A stretch of 64,000 nucleotides of DNA from an uncultured Bacteroidia bacterium (GTDB lineage Bacteria; Bacteroidota; Bacteroidia; Bacteroidales; UBA932), in NCBI GenBank assembly GCA_902762435.1, contig CACWOH010000016.1, positions 20,873-84,872 of the forward strand. The letters run 5' to 3'. Shown one piece after another: positions 50,629 through 58,915 of this stretch. The notes beneath the pieces are model-generated. The model ran no database searches. It worked only from the letters and a program-made list of their open reading frames with translations, and was not told the DNA's origin. The position numbers were made by a program, and so were the translations under genes. Positions within the stretch are counted from its first letter, which is position 1. Every line of letters begins with the position of its first letter.

Positions 50629-51303
50629 CTAACGGCGGCTGTTTGCCAGGGAAATGTAGTAGAACAGCGTGGCCAGGGAGCCGAGCGCTGCGATGATGTA
50701 GGTGTAGGCCGCCCACTTGAGGGCGTCCACCGCCATCGGACGGGTGCCGGCATCCACCACGCCGGCGCCCTCCAGCCAGGTCACGGCGCGCTGGCTGGCG
50801 TTGATCTCGACCGGCAGGGTGACGAGGCTGAAGAACGTCGTCACGGCGAACAGGGCGATGCCGGCCCAGATGAGCGACGGGAAGATGTCGATCAGGATGA
50901 CGCCGGCGAGCAGCACCCACTGGACCGTATTGTTGGCGAACGTCACCACCGGCACCAGCGCGGAGCGCAGGCGCAGCGGCGCATAGCCGGTCGCGTGCTG
51001 GATGGCGTGCCCGGTCTCGTGGGCGGCCACGGCGCAGGCGGCGATGGACGCGCTTCCGTAAACGCCCTCGCTGAGGTTGACGACCTTCGTGCGCGGATCG
51101 TAGTGGTCCGTCAGCCGGCCGTCTACGGACTGCACCTGGACGTCGTTGATGCCGTTCTGCGCCAGCATCATGCGCGCCACGTCGGCGCCCGTCATCCCGT
51201 GCGGGGACGGCATCTGGGAATATTTGTCGAACCTGCTGTTCAGGACCCGCTGGACGATGAAGGACAACAGCATCACGGCGAGCATTACGAACCAAATAGC
51301 CAT
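50629..51303 (-). CDS. Membrane zinc metallopeptidase (YugP-like)
   Basis: 224 residues. Zinc-binding HETGHAIQHATGY (about 105), preceded by a short VYGSASIAACAVAAH. N-terminal transmembrane helix (1-20) and two or three further helices after the zinc motif (about 125-175 and 195-220). Matches the neutral zinc metallopeptidase family represented by B. subtilis YugP; function unknown, membrane-protein turnover suggested. No typical promoter box is seen upstream apart from TATCTTCG near 51339, one mismatch from TAnnTTTG. Confidence 0.83.
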   Translation of the reverse strand: MAIWFVMLAVMLLSFIVQRVLNSRFDKYSQMPSPHGMTGADVARMMLAQNGINDVQVQSVDGRLTDHYDPRTKVVNLSEGVYGSASIAACAVAAHETGHAIQHATGYAPLRLRSALVPVVTFANNTVQWVLLAGVILIDIFPSLIWAGIALFAVTTFFSLVTLPVEINASQRAVTWLEGAGVVDAGTRPMAVDALKWAAYTYIIAALGSLATLFYYISLANSRR

Positions 51304-51366
51304 ATCTTTTTCCGTTTTAAGTTTACCCTTTCCGCGAAGATACGAAATTCTCCGGAAAAAGGAAAC

Positions 51367-51392
51367 GGGGCCGGCCCCCGAGGGCCGGCCCC
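51367..51392 (-). terminator. GC-rich terminator after the rubrerythrin gene
   Basis: GGGGCCGGCCC (51367-51377), loop of four, GGGCCGGCCCC (51382-51392): an 11-base-pair perfect stem. In the minus-strand direction it is followed by GTTTCCTTTTT, fitting termination of rubrerythrin transcripts. A second hairpin, GCGGGGG/CCCCCGC (51454-51473), precedes it. Confidence 0.65.
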
Positions 51393-51475
51393 ATAACCAT
51401 CACGCATATTGCTGCCTTTGCCTGGATAATCGGAGCAAAGCGACAGAGGGGGTGCGGGGGAACCCTCCCCCGCTC

Positions 51476-51509
51476 GTATAAGCGCTATTTCTCAAAATAG
51501 CGCTTATAC
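51476..51509. repeat. 15-bp perfect inverted repeat spanning the rubrerythrin stop codon
   Basis: GTATAAGCGCTATTT (51476-51490) and its exact complement (51495-51509) flank a four-base loop. In the minus strand the stop codon TAG lies at the 5' side of the lower arm, so the last eight codons and the stop form the hairpin. It is not followed by T's. It may protect the mRNA 3' end. Confidence 0.8.
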
Positions 51510-52033
51510 AATCCCTGGAAACCGGCCCCGTGACGGGCTTCGTCCTTGGCCATCTCGTGCACGGTGTCGTGGATGGCGTCATAGCCGAGCTTCTTGGCGC
51601 GGGAGGCGATGGCAAGCTTGCCCTCGCAGGCGCCGCACTCCGCCTCCGCACGCTTCTTGAGGTTGGTCTTGGTGTCCCAGACCACCTCGCCCAGCAGCTC
51701 CGCGAACTTCGCGGCGTGCTCCGCCTCCTCGAACGCATAGCGCCTGAAGGCGTCGGCCACCTCCGGGTATCCCTCGCGCTCCGCCTGGCGGCTCATCGCG
51801 AGGTACATGCCCACTTCGGTGCACTCGCCGTTGAAATGGTCGTGCAGGCCCTGCATGATCTCGGCATCCTCGACGACACCGTCGCCCAGGCGGTGCTCGC
51901 AGGCCCATTCGAGACCCTCGGATTTGACTTCTACGAATTTGTCACTTTTGGCGCGGCACTGGGGGCAAACCTCGGGCGGGTTCTCCCCTTCATATACGTA
52001 ACCGCAAACCATGCATCTGAATTTCTTCTTCAT
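51485..52033 (-). CDS. Rubrerythrin with N-terminal rubredoxin domain (reverse rubrerythrin)
   Basis: 182 residues from the ATG at 52033. An N-terminal rubredoxin-like iron site ([20 protein letters not shown], residues 7-26) precedes a four-helix ferritin-like diiron domain with [20 protein letters not shown] and [10 protein letters not shown] supplying the Glu/His ligands. Domain order is the opposite of classical rubrerythrin, as in oxidative-stress rubrerythrins of anaerobes, which reduce hydrogen peroxide. Fits an anaerobic host. TATCTTGC about 20 bases before the ATG resembles the -7 box. Confidence 0.88.
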   Translation of the reverse strand: MKKKFRCMVCGYVYEGENPPEVCPQCRAKSDKFVEVKSEGLEWACEHRLGDGVVEDAEIMQGLHDHFNGECTEVGMYLAMSRQAEREGYPEVADAFRRYAFEEAEHAAKFAELLGEVVWDTKTNLKKRAEAECGACEGKLAIASRAKKLGYDAIHDTVHEMAKDEARHGAGFQGLYKRYFEK

Positions 52034-52088
52034 AACGGATAAGAGTTTTAGTTTTGCAAGATAAGAATAATCCCCGGATTTCCAATGC

Positions 52089-52123
52089 AAAAAAAAGAAA
52101 GGCGCCCTACAGGAGCGCCTTTC
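52089..52123 (-). terminator. Rho-independent terminator of the RNase G gene
   Basis: On the minus strand GAAAGGCGC pairs with GCGCCTTTC (52097-52105 with 52115-52123), nine perfect base pairs with a nine-base loop, followed by eight T's (52089-52096). The stop codon of the gene lies in the loop. Confidence 0.88.
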
Positions 52124-53672
52124 CTTCTTCATCTACGATTTCATACTGCAGGATGCCGTGTTCGGTCACCTCGACCAGGTCCAGCCTGCATTTGTACTTG
52201 CGTTTCCATTTGCGGAGGAACGAGTTCCATCCGCGCGTCAGGTACGCCCCGAGGATGGGGCTCACCCGTACGGTCATGGTCTTCTGCCCCTTTTCGGCGA
52301 GATCGGCGATTTCGCGTTCGATCTGCTCGTCAATGACCACGGTGGAGGTGATCCTCCCGGTGCCGTGGCAGAGGGGACACTGCTCGGTGGTGTTGATCTC
52401 CGTCACCGGACGGATCCGCTGGCGGGTGATCTGCATCAGCCCGAATTTGGTAAGAGGCAGCACGTTGTGCTTGGCGCGGTCGTCGGCCATCAGGTCCCGC
52501 ATGTACTTGTACAGGTCGTTGCGGTGCTCGGCTTTCGCCATGTCGATGAAATCGACGATGACGATGCCGCCCATATCGCGCAGACGCAGCTGGCGGGCGA
52601 TCTCCTCGGCAGCGAGCCTGTTGACCTCGAAGGTGTTCTCCTCCTGGTCGCTGGTCTTGGCCCGGATGCCGCTGTTGACATCGATTACATTCAGCGCCTC
52701 GGTGGTCTCGATGACCAGATACGCACCCTGCTTCATCGGCACCACCTTCCCGAACGAGCTCTTGATCTGGCGGGTGACCTCGAAATGGTCGAATATCGGT
52801 TCTTTGCCTTCGTAGAGCTTCACGATCTTCTCCTGCTCGGGAGAGATCAGGGAAATGTACTTGCGCGTCTCCTCATACACCTTCCTGTCGTTGATGTGGA
52901 TGTTGGCAAAGGTGTCGTTGAGGAGGTCGCGGAGGACCGTGGTAGTCTTGGAGTACTCGGTGAAGAGGAGTTTCACCCCCTTGGATGCGGCCACCTTCTT
53001 CCAGGATCCTTCCCATTTCTCGATGAGCAGGCGGAGTTCGGCCACCAGGACGGAAGCCGTCTTGCCTTCGGACGCGGTACGGATGATCGCGCCGTAGTTT
53101 TTCGGGAGGATGCTGCGGACGATGGTCTCGAGCCTCTTTCTCTCCTCCTTGGAGGAGATTTTCTGGGAAACGCTCACCTTCTCGGCGAAGGGGAGCAGTA
53201 CAATGTTGCGTCCTGCCAATGAAATCTCCGCAGTCAACCTGGATCCCTTCGTGGAGATCGGCTCCTTGGTGATCTGGGCGATCAGCATCTGCCCGACCTT
53301 GAGATGGTCTTCGATCCTTCCCTCCTTCGCGAGGGCCGGGCCGATCTTCATCCCCGAATAGAGCTTGCCGAGGTCCCGGTTGGGATTGCTCTCGCGCACG
53401 AACGTGTCGAACGCCTTGAAGTACAAGCCCAGGTCAAGGTAGTGGATGAACGCTTCCTTGCTGTCGCCGATATCCACGAAAGCCGCATTCAGGGCGGGGA
53501 GGATCTTCTTGACCTTACCCAGGAAGACGTCTCCCACCGTGAAGCTCTGACCCTGGTTCGATTCCCGGTTCAGCTCGATCAGCCGGTGGTTTTCCAGCAG
53601 AGCGATCCGGACCTCGGCGGACGAGACGTCCACCACCAGGTCTTTTTCTGTTTTCGCGGTTTCCATTGTCAT
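52107..53672 (-). CDS. rng: Ribonuclease E/G family endoribonuclease
   Basis: 521 residues, RNase G-like length without the RNase E scaffold tail. N-terminal S1 domain (about 40-120: [23 protein letters not shown]), then the catalytic RNase H/DNase I-like core with [13 protein letters not shown] (metal Asp) and NVIDVNSGI, and the Zn-link CPLCHGTG (about 450). Processes rRNA and degrades mRNA from 5'-monophosphate ends. Starts with MTMETAK; an ATG two codons later is an alternative. Own terminator downstream. Confidence 0.92.
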   Translation of the reverse strand: MTMETAKTEKDLVVDVSSAEVRIALLENHRLIELNRESNQGQSFTVGDVFLGKVKKILPALNAAFVDIGDSKEAFIHYLDLGLYFKAFDTFVRESNPNRDLGKLYSGMKIGPALAKEGRIEDHLKVGQMLIAQITKEPISTKGSRLTAEISLAGRNIVLLPFAEKVSVSQKISSKEERKRLETIVRSILPKNYGAIIRTASEGKTASVLVAELRLLIEKWEGSWKKVAASKGVKLLFTEYSKTTTVLRDLLNDTFANIHINDRKVYEETRKYISLISPEQEKIVKLYEGKEPIFDHFEVTRQIKSSFGKVVPMKQGAYLVIETTEALNVIDVNSGIRAKTSDQEENTFEVNRLAAEEIARQLRLRDMGGIVIVDFIDMAKAEHRNDLYKYMRDLMADDRAKHNVLPLTKFGLMQITRQRIRPVTEINTTEQCPLCHGTGRITSTVVIDEQIEREIADLAEKGQKTMTVRVSPILGAYLTRGWNSFLRKWKRKYKCRLDLVEVTEHGILQYEIVDEEGKALL

Positions 53673-53681
53673 CTATATATC

Positions 53682-53715
53682 AAGAAAAAGCCCGCCGGAT
53701 CTCCCGTCAGGCTTT
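53682..53715 (-). terminator. Terminator between the HU/COX24-like genes and rng
   Basis: Minus strand AAAGCC and GGCTTT pair, with an inner CGG/CCG and two mismatches (53687-53715), followed by TTTTTCTTG. It would stop most transcripts coming from the hup promoter before rng. Confidence 0.6.
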
Positions 53716-53721
53716 CCTCGA

Positions 53722-53811
53722 CTATTTCTTCTTGTGCCGGTTCAGACGCAAGCGCTTCTTGCGCTTGTGCGTGGCCATCTTGTGTCTCTTATGCTTCTTT
53801 CCGTTGGGCAT
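53722..53811 (-). CDS. AURKAIP1/COX24-domain small basic protein, 29 aa
   Basis: A 29-residue frame: MPNGKKHKRHKMATHKRKK then RLRLNRHKKK and a stop. More than half the residues are Lys, Arg or His. This matches the tiny COX24/AURKAIP1-domain proteins annotated across Bacteroidota, related to mitochondrial ribosomal protein mS38, and probably ribosome-bound. It sits 15 bases after hup and is followed by a terminator. Too short for standard gene callers, but the sequence and its position next to hup and rng are convincing. Confidence 0.8.
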   Translation of the reverse strand: MPNGKKHKRHKMATHKRKKRLRLNRHKKK

Positions 53812-53826
53812 ATGATTGGGAATTTA

Positions 53827-54105
53827 TTATTTGGTCTTGACGGCTGCGACGAAGGACTTGGCGGGCTTGAAAGCCGGGATGTCGTGGGCCGGGATGGTCA
53901 TCGTGGTCTCCTCCTTGATGTTGCGGGCGGCCTTCTGGGCGCGGTGCTTGATGATGAAGCTGCCGAATCCGCGGAGATAGACGGGGTTGCCCTTGATCAG
54001 GGAACCTTTGATACTTTCCATAGTAGCCTCGACGACGGTCTGGACTGCGACTTTCTCGATGCCGGTGGCCTTTGCCACTTCGTTCACGATTTCTGCTTTA
54101 GTCAT
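53827..54105 (-). CDS. hup: HU-family DNA-binding protein
   Basis: 92 residues, the canonical HU length. MTKAEIVNEVAKATGIEKVAV begins the dimerisation helices; VYLRGFGSFIIKHRAQKAARNIKEE is the beta-arm entrance (GFGSF motif), and IPAFKPAKSFV the conserved end. Nucleoid-associated, bends DNA. A full-consensus promoter lies 49 bases upstream and a small ribosome-associated gene follows in the same transcript. Confidence 0.93.
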   Translation of the reverse strand: MTKAEIVNEVAKATGIEKVAVQTVVEATMESIKGSLIKGNPVYLRGFGSFIIKHRAQKAARNIKEETTMTIPAHDIPAFKPAKSFVAAVKTK

Positions 54106-54153
54106 AGCTTTACGTATTTTGAGTTATTTAAATCAGTACTCGAATTGGGAGTG

Positions 54154-54183
54154 CAAAAATAGAGTTATTTTTTTATTATTCAA
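54154..54183 (-). promoter_or_regulatory. Promoter of hup
   Basis: Minus strand -33 TTG (54181-54183), spacing 19 of A/T-rich DNA, -7 box TATTTTTG (54154-54161). Full consensus; leader about 45 nt. The spacer is nearly all A/T, as expected for a strong promoter. Confidence 0.78.
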
Positions 54184-54275
54184 AATGTTATTTGCAGTTT
54201 TTGGCATGGCACGGAGATTGACGTTATACGCAGCCGGGCCGCTTGCCCCGCCATTACTGACATTTTGACATTATT

Positions 54276-56678
54276 ATGAGACAAGATAAAGAATTTTCCC
54301 TTCCCGCTGGCGCAGAAGTCAGCATCATTCCCGTCATGCAGGGGGAAGGCCTGCTCAAGTTCGACGAATCCGAGCTTCCGGACATTCTCCCCGTCCTGGC
54401 GCTCCGCAACGCGGTGCTCTTCCCGGGCGCCGTCTTCCCGATCACGATCGGCCGGGAGAAGTCCGTGCGCCTCATCCAGGATGCCGAGAAGGAGAGTTTC
54501 TTCATCGGTGCGGTGCCGCAGAACGACGTGATGGTCGAGGATCCGCAGGAGGAAGACCTCTGCCGGTACGGTTCCGTATGCAAGGTACTCAAGACGCTGG
54601 AGATGCCCGACGGCACCATCACCGCCATCCTGCAGGCTTTCAAGCGCCTGTCGCTGGACGCCGTGCTCGGCTACGAACCTTATATTACCGCGCGCGTGCA
54701 CTACCTGCCGGACATCCTGCCGGACGATGCCCGCAGCACCGATATCAAGGCCATCGCCGACTCCCTCAAGGACAAGGCGGTGAACATCCTGCGCTCCAGC
54801 AACATCGGCACGCGGGAGACGGTCGGCGCCCTGAAGGCCATCGACGACTTCAAGTTCCTGGTGAATTTCATCGCCACCACCATCGAGGTGGAGAACTTCG
54901 AGTCCAAGATCAAGCTGCTCGAGTACGACGACGTCAAGGTGCGCGCCCTCAAACTCCTCGCCGTCCTGGACTCCCAGGTCGAGCTGATGAAGATCAAGCA
55001 GGAGATCAACCAGAAGGTCAAGAGCGAGATCGACCAGCAGCAGCGGGAGTACTACCTCAACAACCAGCTCCGCACCATCCAGGAGGAACTGGGCATGGAC
55101 GACGCCGAGGAATTCGAAAAGTTCCGCGAGCGCGCCGCCGGGAAGAAATGGCCCAAGGAGATCGGCGAGGCCTTCAACAAGGAGCTCGCCAAGCTCGAGA
55201 AATACAACCCGTCCTCGCCGGACTACAGCGTCCAGTACAACTACCTGGAGTTCATGCTCGACCTTCCCTGGGGCGAGATGAGCGAGGACAACCTCGACCT
55301 CGCGCACGCCCAGAAGGTGCTCGACCAGGACCACTACGGGCTCGACACGGTCAAGGACCGCATCGTCGAGTACCTCGCCGTCCTCAAGCTGAAGGGCAAC
55401 ATGAAGTCCCCGATCCTCTGCCTCTACGGCCCTCCGGGCGTGGGCAAGACCTCCCTGGGCAAATCCATTGCCCGGGCACTCGGGCGCAAGTACGTGCGCA
55501 TCGCCCTCGGCGGCATGCACGACGAAGCGGAGCTGCGCGGCCACCGCAAGACCTACGTGGGCGCCCTTCCGGGCCGTATCCTGAACGGCATCGCCCGGGC
55601 GGGCACCTCCAACCCGGTGATCGTGCTGGACGAGGTGGACAAGCTCAGCGCGGACTTCAAGGGCGACCCTTCGTCCGCCCTGCTGGAGGCGCTCGACCCC
55701 GAGCAGAACTCCACCTTCCACGACAACTACCTGGACCAGGACTACGACCTCAGCAACGTCCTGTTCATCACCACGGCGAACAGCACCGCACCCATCCAGC
55801 CGGCGTTGCTCGACCGCATGGAACTGATCAACGTGACCGGTTACCTGGCCGAGGAGAAGATGGAGATCGCCAAGAAGTTCCTCGTGCCCAAGCAGCTCGC
55901 CGAGCACGGCATCCCGAAGAGCGGCCTGAAGATCGACAAGGCGGCCCTGGGCGCCATCATCGACGAATACACCCACGAGTCCGGCGTGCGCGGCCTGGAG
56001 AAGCAGATCGCCAAGATCGCCCGCGTGACCGCGAAGAAGATCGCCCTCGGGCAGGAGTATCCGCAGACCATCAAGAAGGAGCACCTCAAGGAATACCTCG
56101 GCCTGCCGACGAACTTCCACGACCTGCAGAAAGGCAACGAAGCCCCCGGCGTGGTGACCGGATTAGCCTGGACCCAGATGGGCGGCGAGATCCTCTTCGT
56201 CGAGAGCTCCGTTTCCACGGGCAAAGGCGTGATGAGCATGACCGGCAACCTGGGCGACGTGATGAAGGAATCCGCGACCATCGCCTACCAGTACATCAAG
56301 GCGCATCCGGACCTGGCGAAGATGACCTCCGAGCAGTTCGCCGCCAAGGACATCCACGTGCACGTACCGGAAGGCGCCACGCCCAAGGACGGCCCCTCGG
56401 CGGGCATCACGATGGTCAGTTCGATGGTCTCGGCCCTGCGCGGCGAGGCCATCCGCAAGGGCATTGCGATGACCGGCGAGATGACGCTGCGCGGCCGGGT
56501 GCTGCCGGTGGGCGGCATCAAGGAGAAGATCCTCGCCGCCAAGCGCGCCGGGGTGCATACGATCGTGATTTCGGAGGATAACCGGAAGGATATCGAGGAT
56601 ATCAAGGAGATCTACATCCGCGGCCTGGAGTTCCACTACGTGAAGACCATCCAGGACGTCATTTCCTTCATCTTCTGA
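54276..56678 (+). CDS. lon: ATP-dependent Lon protease
   Basis: 800 residues, normal for LonA. N-terminal substrate domain (about 30-235: [18 protein letters not shown]), helical linker, AAA+ domain with Walker [14 protein letters not shown] (about 385) and Walker [11 protein letters not shown], and the C-terminal Ser-Lys protease domain: catalytic Ser in [10 protein letters not shown] and Lys in [14 protein letters not shown]. Degrades misfolded and regulatory proteins. No perfect TAnnTTTG box was found in the 170 bases before it. Confidence 0.96.
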   Translation: MRQDKEFSLPAGAEVSIIPVMQGEGLLKFDESELPDILPVLALRNAVLFPGAVFPITIGREKSVRLIQDAEKESFFIGAVPQNDVMVEDPQEEDLCRYGSVCKVLKTLEMPDGTITAILQAFKRLSLDAVLGYEPYITARVHYLPDILPDDARSTDIKAIADSLKDKAVNILRSSNIGTRETVGALKAIDDFKFLVNFIATTIEVENFESKIKLLEYDDVKVRALKLLAVLDSQVELMKIKQEINQKVKSEIDQQQREYYLNNQLRTIQEELGMDDAEEFEKFRERAAGKKWPKEIGEAFNKELAKLEKYNPSSPDYSVQYNYLEFMLDLPWGEMSEDNLDLAHAQKVLDQDHYGLDTVKDRIVEYLAVLKLKGNMKSPILCLYGPPGVGKTSLGKSIARALGRKYVRIALGGMHDEAELRGHRKTYVGALPGRILNGIARAGTSNPVIVLDEVDKLSADFKGDPSSALLEALDPEQNSTFHDNYLDQDYDLSNVLFITTANSTAPIQPALLDRMELINVTGYLAEEKMEIAKKFLVPKQLAEHGIPKSGLKIDKAALGAIIDEYTHESGVRGLEKQIAKIARVTAKKIALGQEYPQTIKKEHLKEYLGLPTNFHDLQKGNEAPGVVTGLAWTQMGGEILFVESSVSTGKGVMSMTGNLGDVMKESATIAYQYIKAHPDLAKMTSEQFAAKDIHVHVPEGATPKDGPSAGITMVSSMVSALRGEAIRKGIAMTGEMTLRGRVLPVGGIKEKILAAKRAGVHTIVISEDNRKDIEDIKEIYIRGLEFHYVKTIQDVISFIF

Positions 56679-56688
56679 TCGGGCTTGA

Positions 56689-57357
56689 CTACAGCTTCCA
56701 GTCGATGGGCGTTTTTCCCGCTGCCGCGAGATAGTCGTTGCAGCGGGAAAAATGTCTGCAGCCGAAAAATGCGCCGCGGGCCAGCGGCGAGGGATGCGCG
56801 GCTTCCAGGACCAGGTGGCGGGAGGCGTCGATGAGCGGCGCCTTGCTGCGTGCATAACTTCCCCAGAGCAGGAATACGACGCCGTCGCGCCGCTCGGAAA
56901 CGGTGCGGATCACGGCGTCGGTGAAGGTCTGCCAGCCATACGAGCCGTGCGAGGCGGCCTCCCCCGCGCGGACGGTCAGCACCGCGTTGAGCAGAAGCAC
57001 ACCCTGCCGCGCCCAGGGCGTGAGGTCCGGGCTGCCGGACATGTGCACGCCCAGGTCCGTCTCGATCTCGCGGAAGATGTTCTTGAGCGACGGCGGCGCC
57101 GGGACGCCGGGCGGCACGCTGAAACAGAGACCCATCGCCTGGCCGTATCCGTGGTAGGGGTCCTGCCCCAGGATGACCACCTTCACCTCGTCGAGCGGGC
57201 AGAGGTCGAAGGCGCGGAAGATCAGGCTCCCCGGCGGGAAGATGGTCCTTCCCTCCGCCTTCTCGGCGTGCAGGCGCCGGGCCAGCTCGGCAAAATAAGG
57301 ACTGTCGAATTCGTTCTGGAGGGCTTCGCGCCAGGAAGGTTCTATTTTCACTGTCAT
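56689..57357 (-). CDS. ung: Uracil-DNA glycosylase
   Basis: 222 residues from the ATG at 57357; the frame is open much further but only as shadow. Family 1 UDG motifs: VVILGQDPYHGYGQAMGLCFS (water-activating Asp), LLLNAVLTV, LLWGSYARSK and AAHPSPLARGAFFGCRHFSRCN (His of the leucine loop). Removes uracil from DNA. Divergent from coaD. Its ATG lies only four bases after a TATATTTG box on the minus strand. Confidence 0.95.
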   Translation of the reverse strand: MTVKIEPSWREALQNEFDSPYFAELARRLHAEKAEGRTIFPPGSLIFRAFDLCPLDEVKVVILGQDPYHGYGQAMGLCFSVPPGVPAPPSLKNIFREIETDLGVHMSGSPDLTPWARQGVLLLNAVLTVRAGEAASHGSYGWQTFTDAVIRTVSERRDGVVFLLWGSYARSKAPLIDASRHLVLEAAHPSPLARGAFFGCRHFSRCNDYLAAAGKTPIDWKL

Positions 57358-57361
57358 AGTC

Positions 57362-57369
57362 CAAATATA
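57362..57369 (-). promoter_or_regulatory. Candidate ung promoter, -7 box TATATTTG
   Basis: Perfect -7 box on the minus strand with four bases to the ung ATG; no TTG at the -33 distance. Suggests a leaderless transcript. Confidence 0.55.
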
Positions 57370-57381
57370 CGCAAATTTTCC

Positions 57382-57389
57382 TATATTTG
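57382..57389 (+). promoter_or_regulatory. Candidate coaD promoter, -7 box TATATTTG
   Basis: Identical box on the plus strand with five bases to the coaD ATG; no TTG at the -33 distance. Together with the ung box it forms a divergent, closely spaced pair. Confidence 0.55.
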
Positions 57390-57394
57390 TCTTT

Positions 57395-57868
57395 ATGAAT
57401 ACAATAGCGCTGTTTCCCGGCTCTTTCGACCCCTTCACCGCGGGGCACCTCAACATCCTCGGACGCGCCCTGACGATGTTCGACCAGGTGGTCGTCGCCA
57501 TCGGCATCAACCAGGACAAGCGCGGTTTCTTCACCGGCGGGCAGAAGATGGACATCATCCGCCAGGCCACGGCCTCCCTGGGCGACCGCGTGCGCATCAT
57601 CGAGTACGATACCCTGACCATCGATGTCTGCCGCTCCCTGGGCATCCGCCACATCGTGCGGGGCGTACGCAACATGATGGATTTCGACAACGAGCGCGCT
57701 ATCGCCGACGCCAACCGGCGCCTCGCCCCCGAGATCGAGACGATCATCATCCCGACGGCGCAGGAGTTCGCCCATATCTCGTCCTCCGCCGTCCGCGACC
57801 TGCTCCGCCACCACGGCGACACCACCCTGTTCCTTCCCGAAGGGGTCGTCCTGCCCGCCGTCGAATGA
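57395..57868 (+). CDS. coaD: Phosphopantetheine adenylyltransferase
   Basis: 157 residues. Nucleotidyltransferase HxGH-type motif FPGSFDPFTAGHLNIL, RGVRNMMDFDNERAIADANR and the ISSSAVRDLLRH motif (K/S-x-x-S-S-x-x-R class). Fourth step of CoA synthesis: 4'-phosphopantetheine plus ATP to dephospho-CoA. The stop overlaps the start of the thioredoxin-like gene by four bases. Confidence 0.95.
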   Translation: MNTIALFPGSFDPFTAGHLNILGRALTMFDQVVVAIGINQDKRGFFTGGQKMDIIRQATASLGDRVRIIEYDTLTIDVCRSLGIRHIVRGVRNMMDFDNERAIADANRRLAPEIETIIIPTAQEFAHISSSAVRDLLRHHGDTTLFLPEGVVLPAVE

Positions 57869-58686
57869 AGAAGGTCCTGCTCATACTCCTCTGCCTGAGC
57901 TTTTCCCTGGGCGCCGCCGCCCAGATGGACACCACGGGCCGCTACGCCGGCCTGGACAGCCTCCTGACGCAGTTCTACACGGCGCTGGAGCGGGAGGAGC
58001 CCCCCGTGAAGAACGCCGAGTTCGACACCCTCATCGGGAGCTGCCGCGACTCCCTGACGCGCCAGCACGTCGCCCTGTCGGTCTTCGACCACTACCGCTT
58101 CAGCCGCATCATGGGCGAGGAGGCGGTGGCCGTGCACATCTTCGACGAGTGGATCGCCCCGGGCCGGGTCGAGACGCGCAGCGAGTTCGAACTCTTCGAG
58201 GCGGAACGCTTCGCCCTGGAGAACCGCAGCACCCTGCTGGGGATGACCGCGCCCAAGGTCACGCTGAAAAAGGTCTGCGGCGGGAAGAAGACCATCCCGG
58301 ACGACGGGCGCATCAGCGTGCTCTTCTTCTACTCGCCGGGCTGCGCCAAATGCCGTCTGGAGACGCAGGTGCTGCCTTCCGTCCTTGCGGAAGTGCGGTT
58401 CCCGATGAACTTCTACGCCGTGAACACGGACACCGACCGCCGCGCCTGGAAGGCCTTCCGGAAGGCGCTCAACGCCGGGAACACCAACCGCAAGGTCCGG
58501 ATGGTCCACCTCTGGGATCCGGAGAATGAATCCTCGATGCTGATCGACTACGGTATCTTCTCCACGCCGAAGGTGTTCGTCGCGATGGAGGACGGGGAGA
58601 TCATCGGACGCCGCCTGGAAATGGAGAATCTGCTGCAAATCATCCAATACATCAATATCCTCTATGGCGAAGAGAAAGAAGACTAA
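57865..58686 (+). CDS. Secreted thioredoxin-like protein
   Basis: 273 residues from the ATG at 57865. Signal peptide MKKVLLILLCLSFSLGAAAQ. A helical N-terminal half (about 25-130) of the type seen in Bacteroidota DUF-annotated thioredoxin proteins is followed by a thioredoxin-like domain starting near 140, with the redox motif in FFYSPGCAKCRLETQV (C-A-K-C) and the cis-Pro region IFSTPKVFV. Probably a periplasmic disulfide reductase or thiol oxidoreductase. Co-translated with coaD. The C-terminus overlaps the next gene by 23 bases. Confidence 0.78.
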   Translation: MKKVLLILLCLSFSLGAAAQMDTTGRYAGLDSLLTQFYTALEREEPPVKNAEFDTLIGSCRDSLTRQHVALSVFDHYRFSRIMGEEAVAVHIFDEWIAPGRVETRSEFELFEAERFALENRSTLLGMTAPKVTLKKVCGGKKTIPDDGRISVLFFYSPGCAKCRLETQVLPSVLAEVRFPMNFYAVNTDTDRRAWKAFRKALNAGNTNRKVRMVHLWDPENESSMLIDYGIFSTPKVFVAMEDGEIIGRRLEMENLLQIIQYINILYGEEKED

Positions 58687-58906
58687 CCGGAAATTCTCAG
58701 GCGTCGATCCCGCTTACCTGGACAAGCAGCGGGCGTCGCTGAAGCGTATCCACCGCAAGTCCGTGCTGTTCAACGCACAGGAACTTGCGGCTATCGACAC
58801 GTATTGCAAGCGCTTCAAGGTCGCCTCACGTTCCGCCCTGATCCGTCAGGCGGTGATGGAGCGCGTCCTCGCCGGACTGGAGGAAAGCCACCCGAAACTC
58901 TTCTAG
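58664..58906 (+). CDS. Small ribbon-helix-helix-like protein
   Basis: 80 residues, strongly basic N-terminus (MAKRKKTNRKFSG). The C-terminal part, SVLFNAQELAAIDTYCKRF with ASRSALIRQAVMERVL, has the strand-helix-helix pattern of RHH/MetJ-Arc DNA-binding proteins. May bind DNA; target unknown. Overlaps the thioredoxin-like gene by 23 bases, so it is the last gene of the coaD operon. It converges on the FISUMP lipoprotein gene with nine bases between. Confidence 0.65.
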   Translation: MAKRKKTNRKFSGVDPAYLDKQRASLKRIHRKSVLFNAQELAAIDTYCKRFKVASRSALIRQAVMERVLAGLEESHPKLF

Positions 58907-58915
58907 TTTCCCCGC

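Noticed and set aside
56689-58647. 652-residue minus-strand frame extending ung upstream
   Set aside because: The extension is antisense to coaD and the next gene; the ung protein is complete from the ATG at 57357.
56752-58686. 644-residue plus-strand frame joining antisense ung to the thioredoxin-like gene
   Set aside because: Only the part from 57865 has signal peptide and domain character; the rest is antisense to ung and out of frame with coaD, so no fusion protein.
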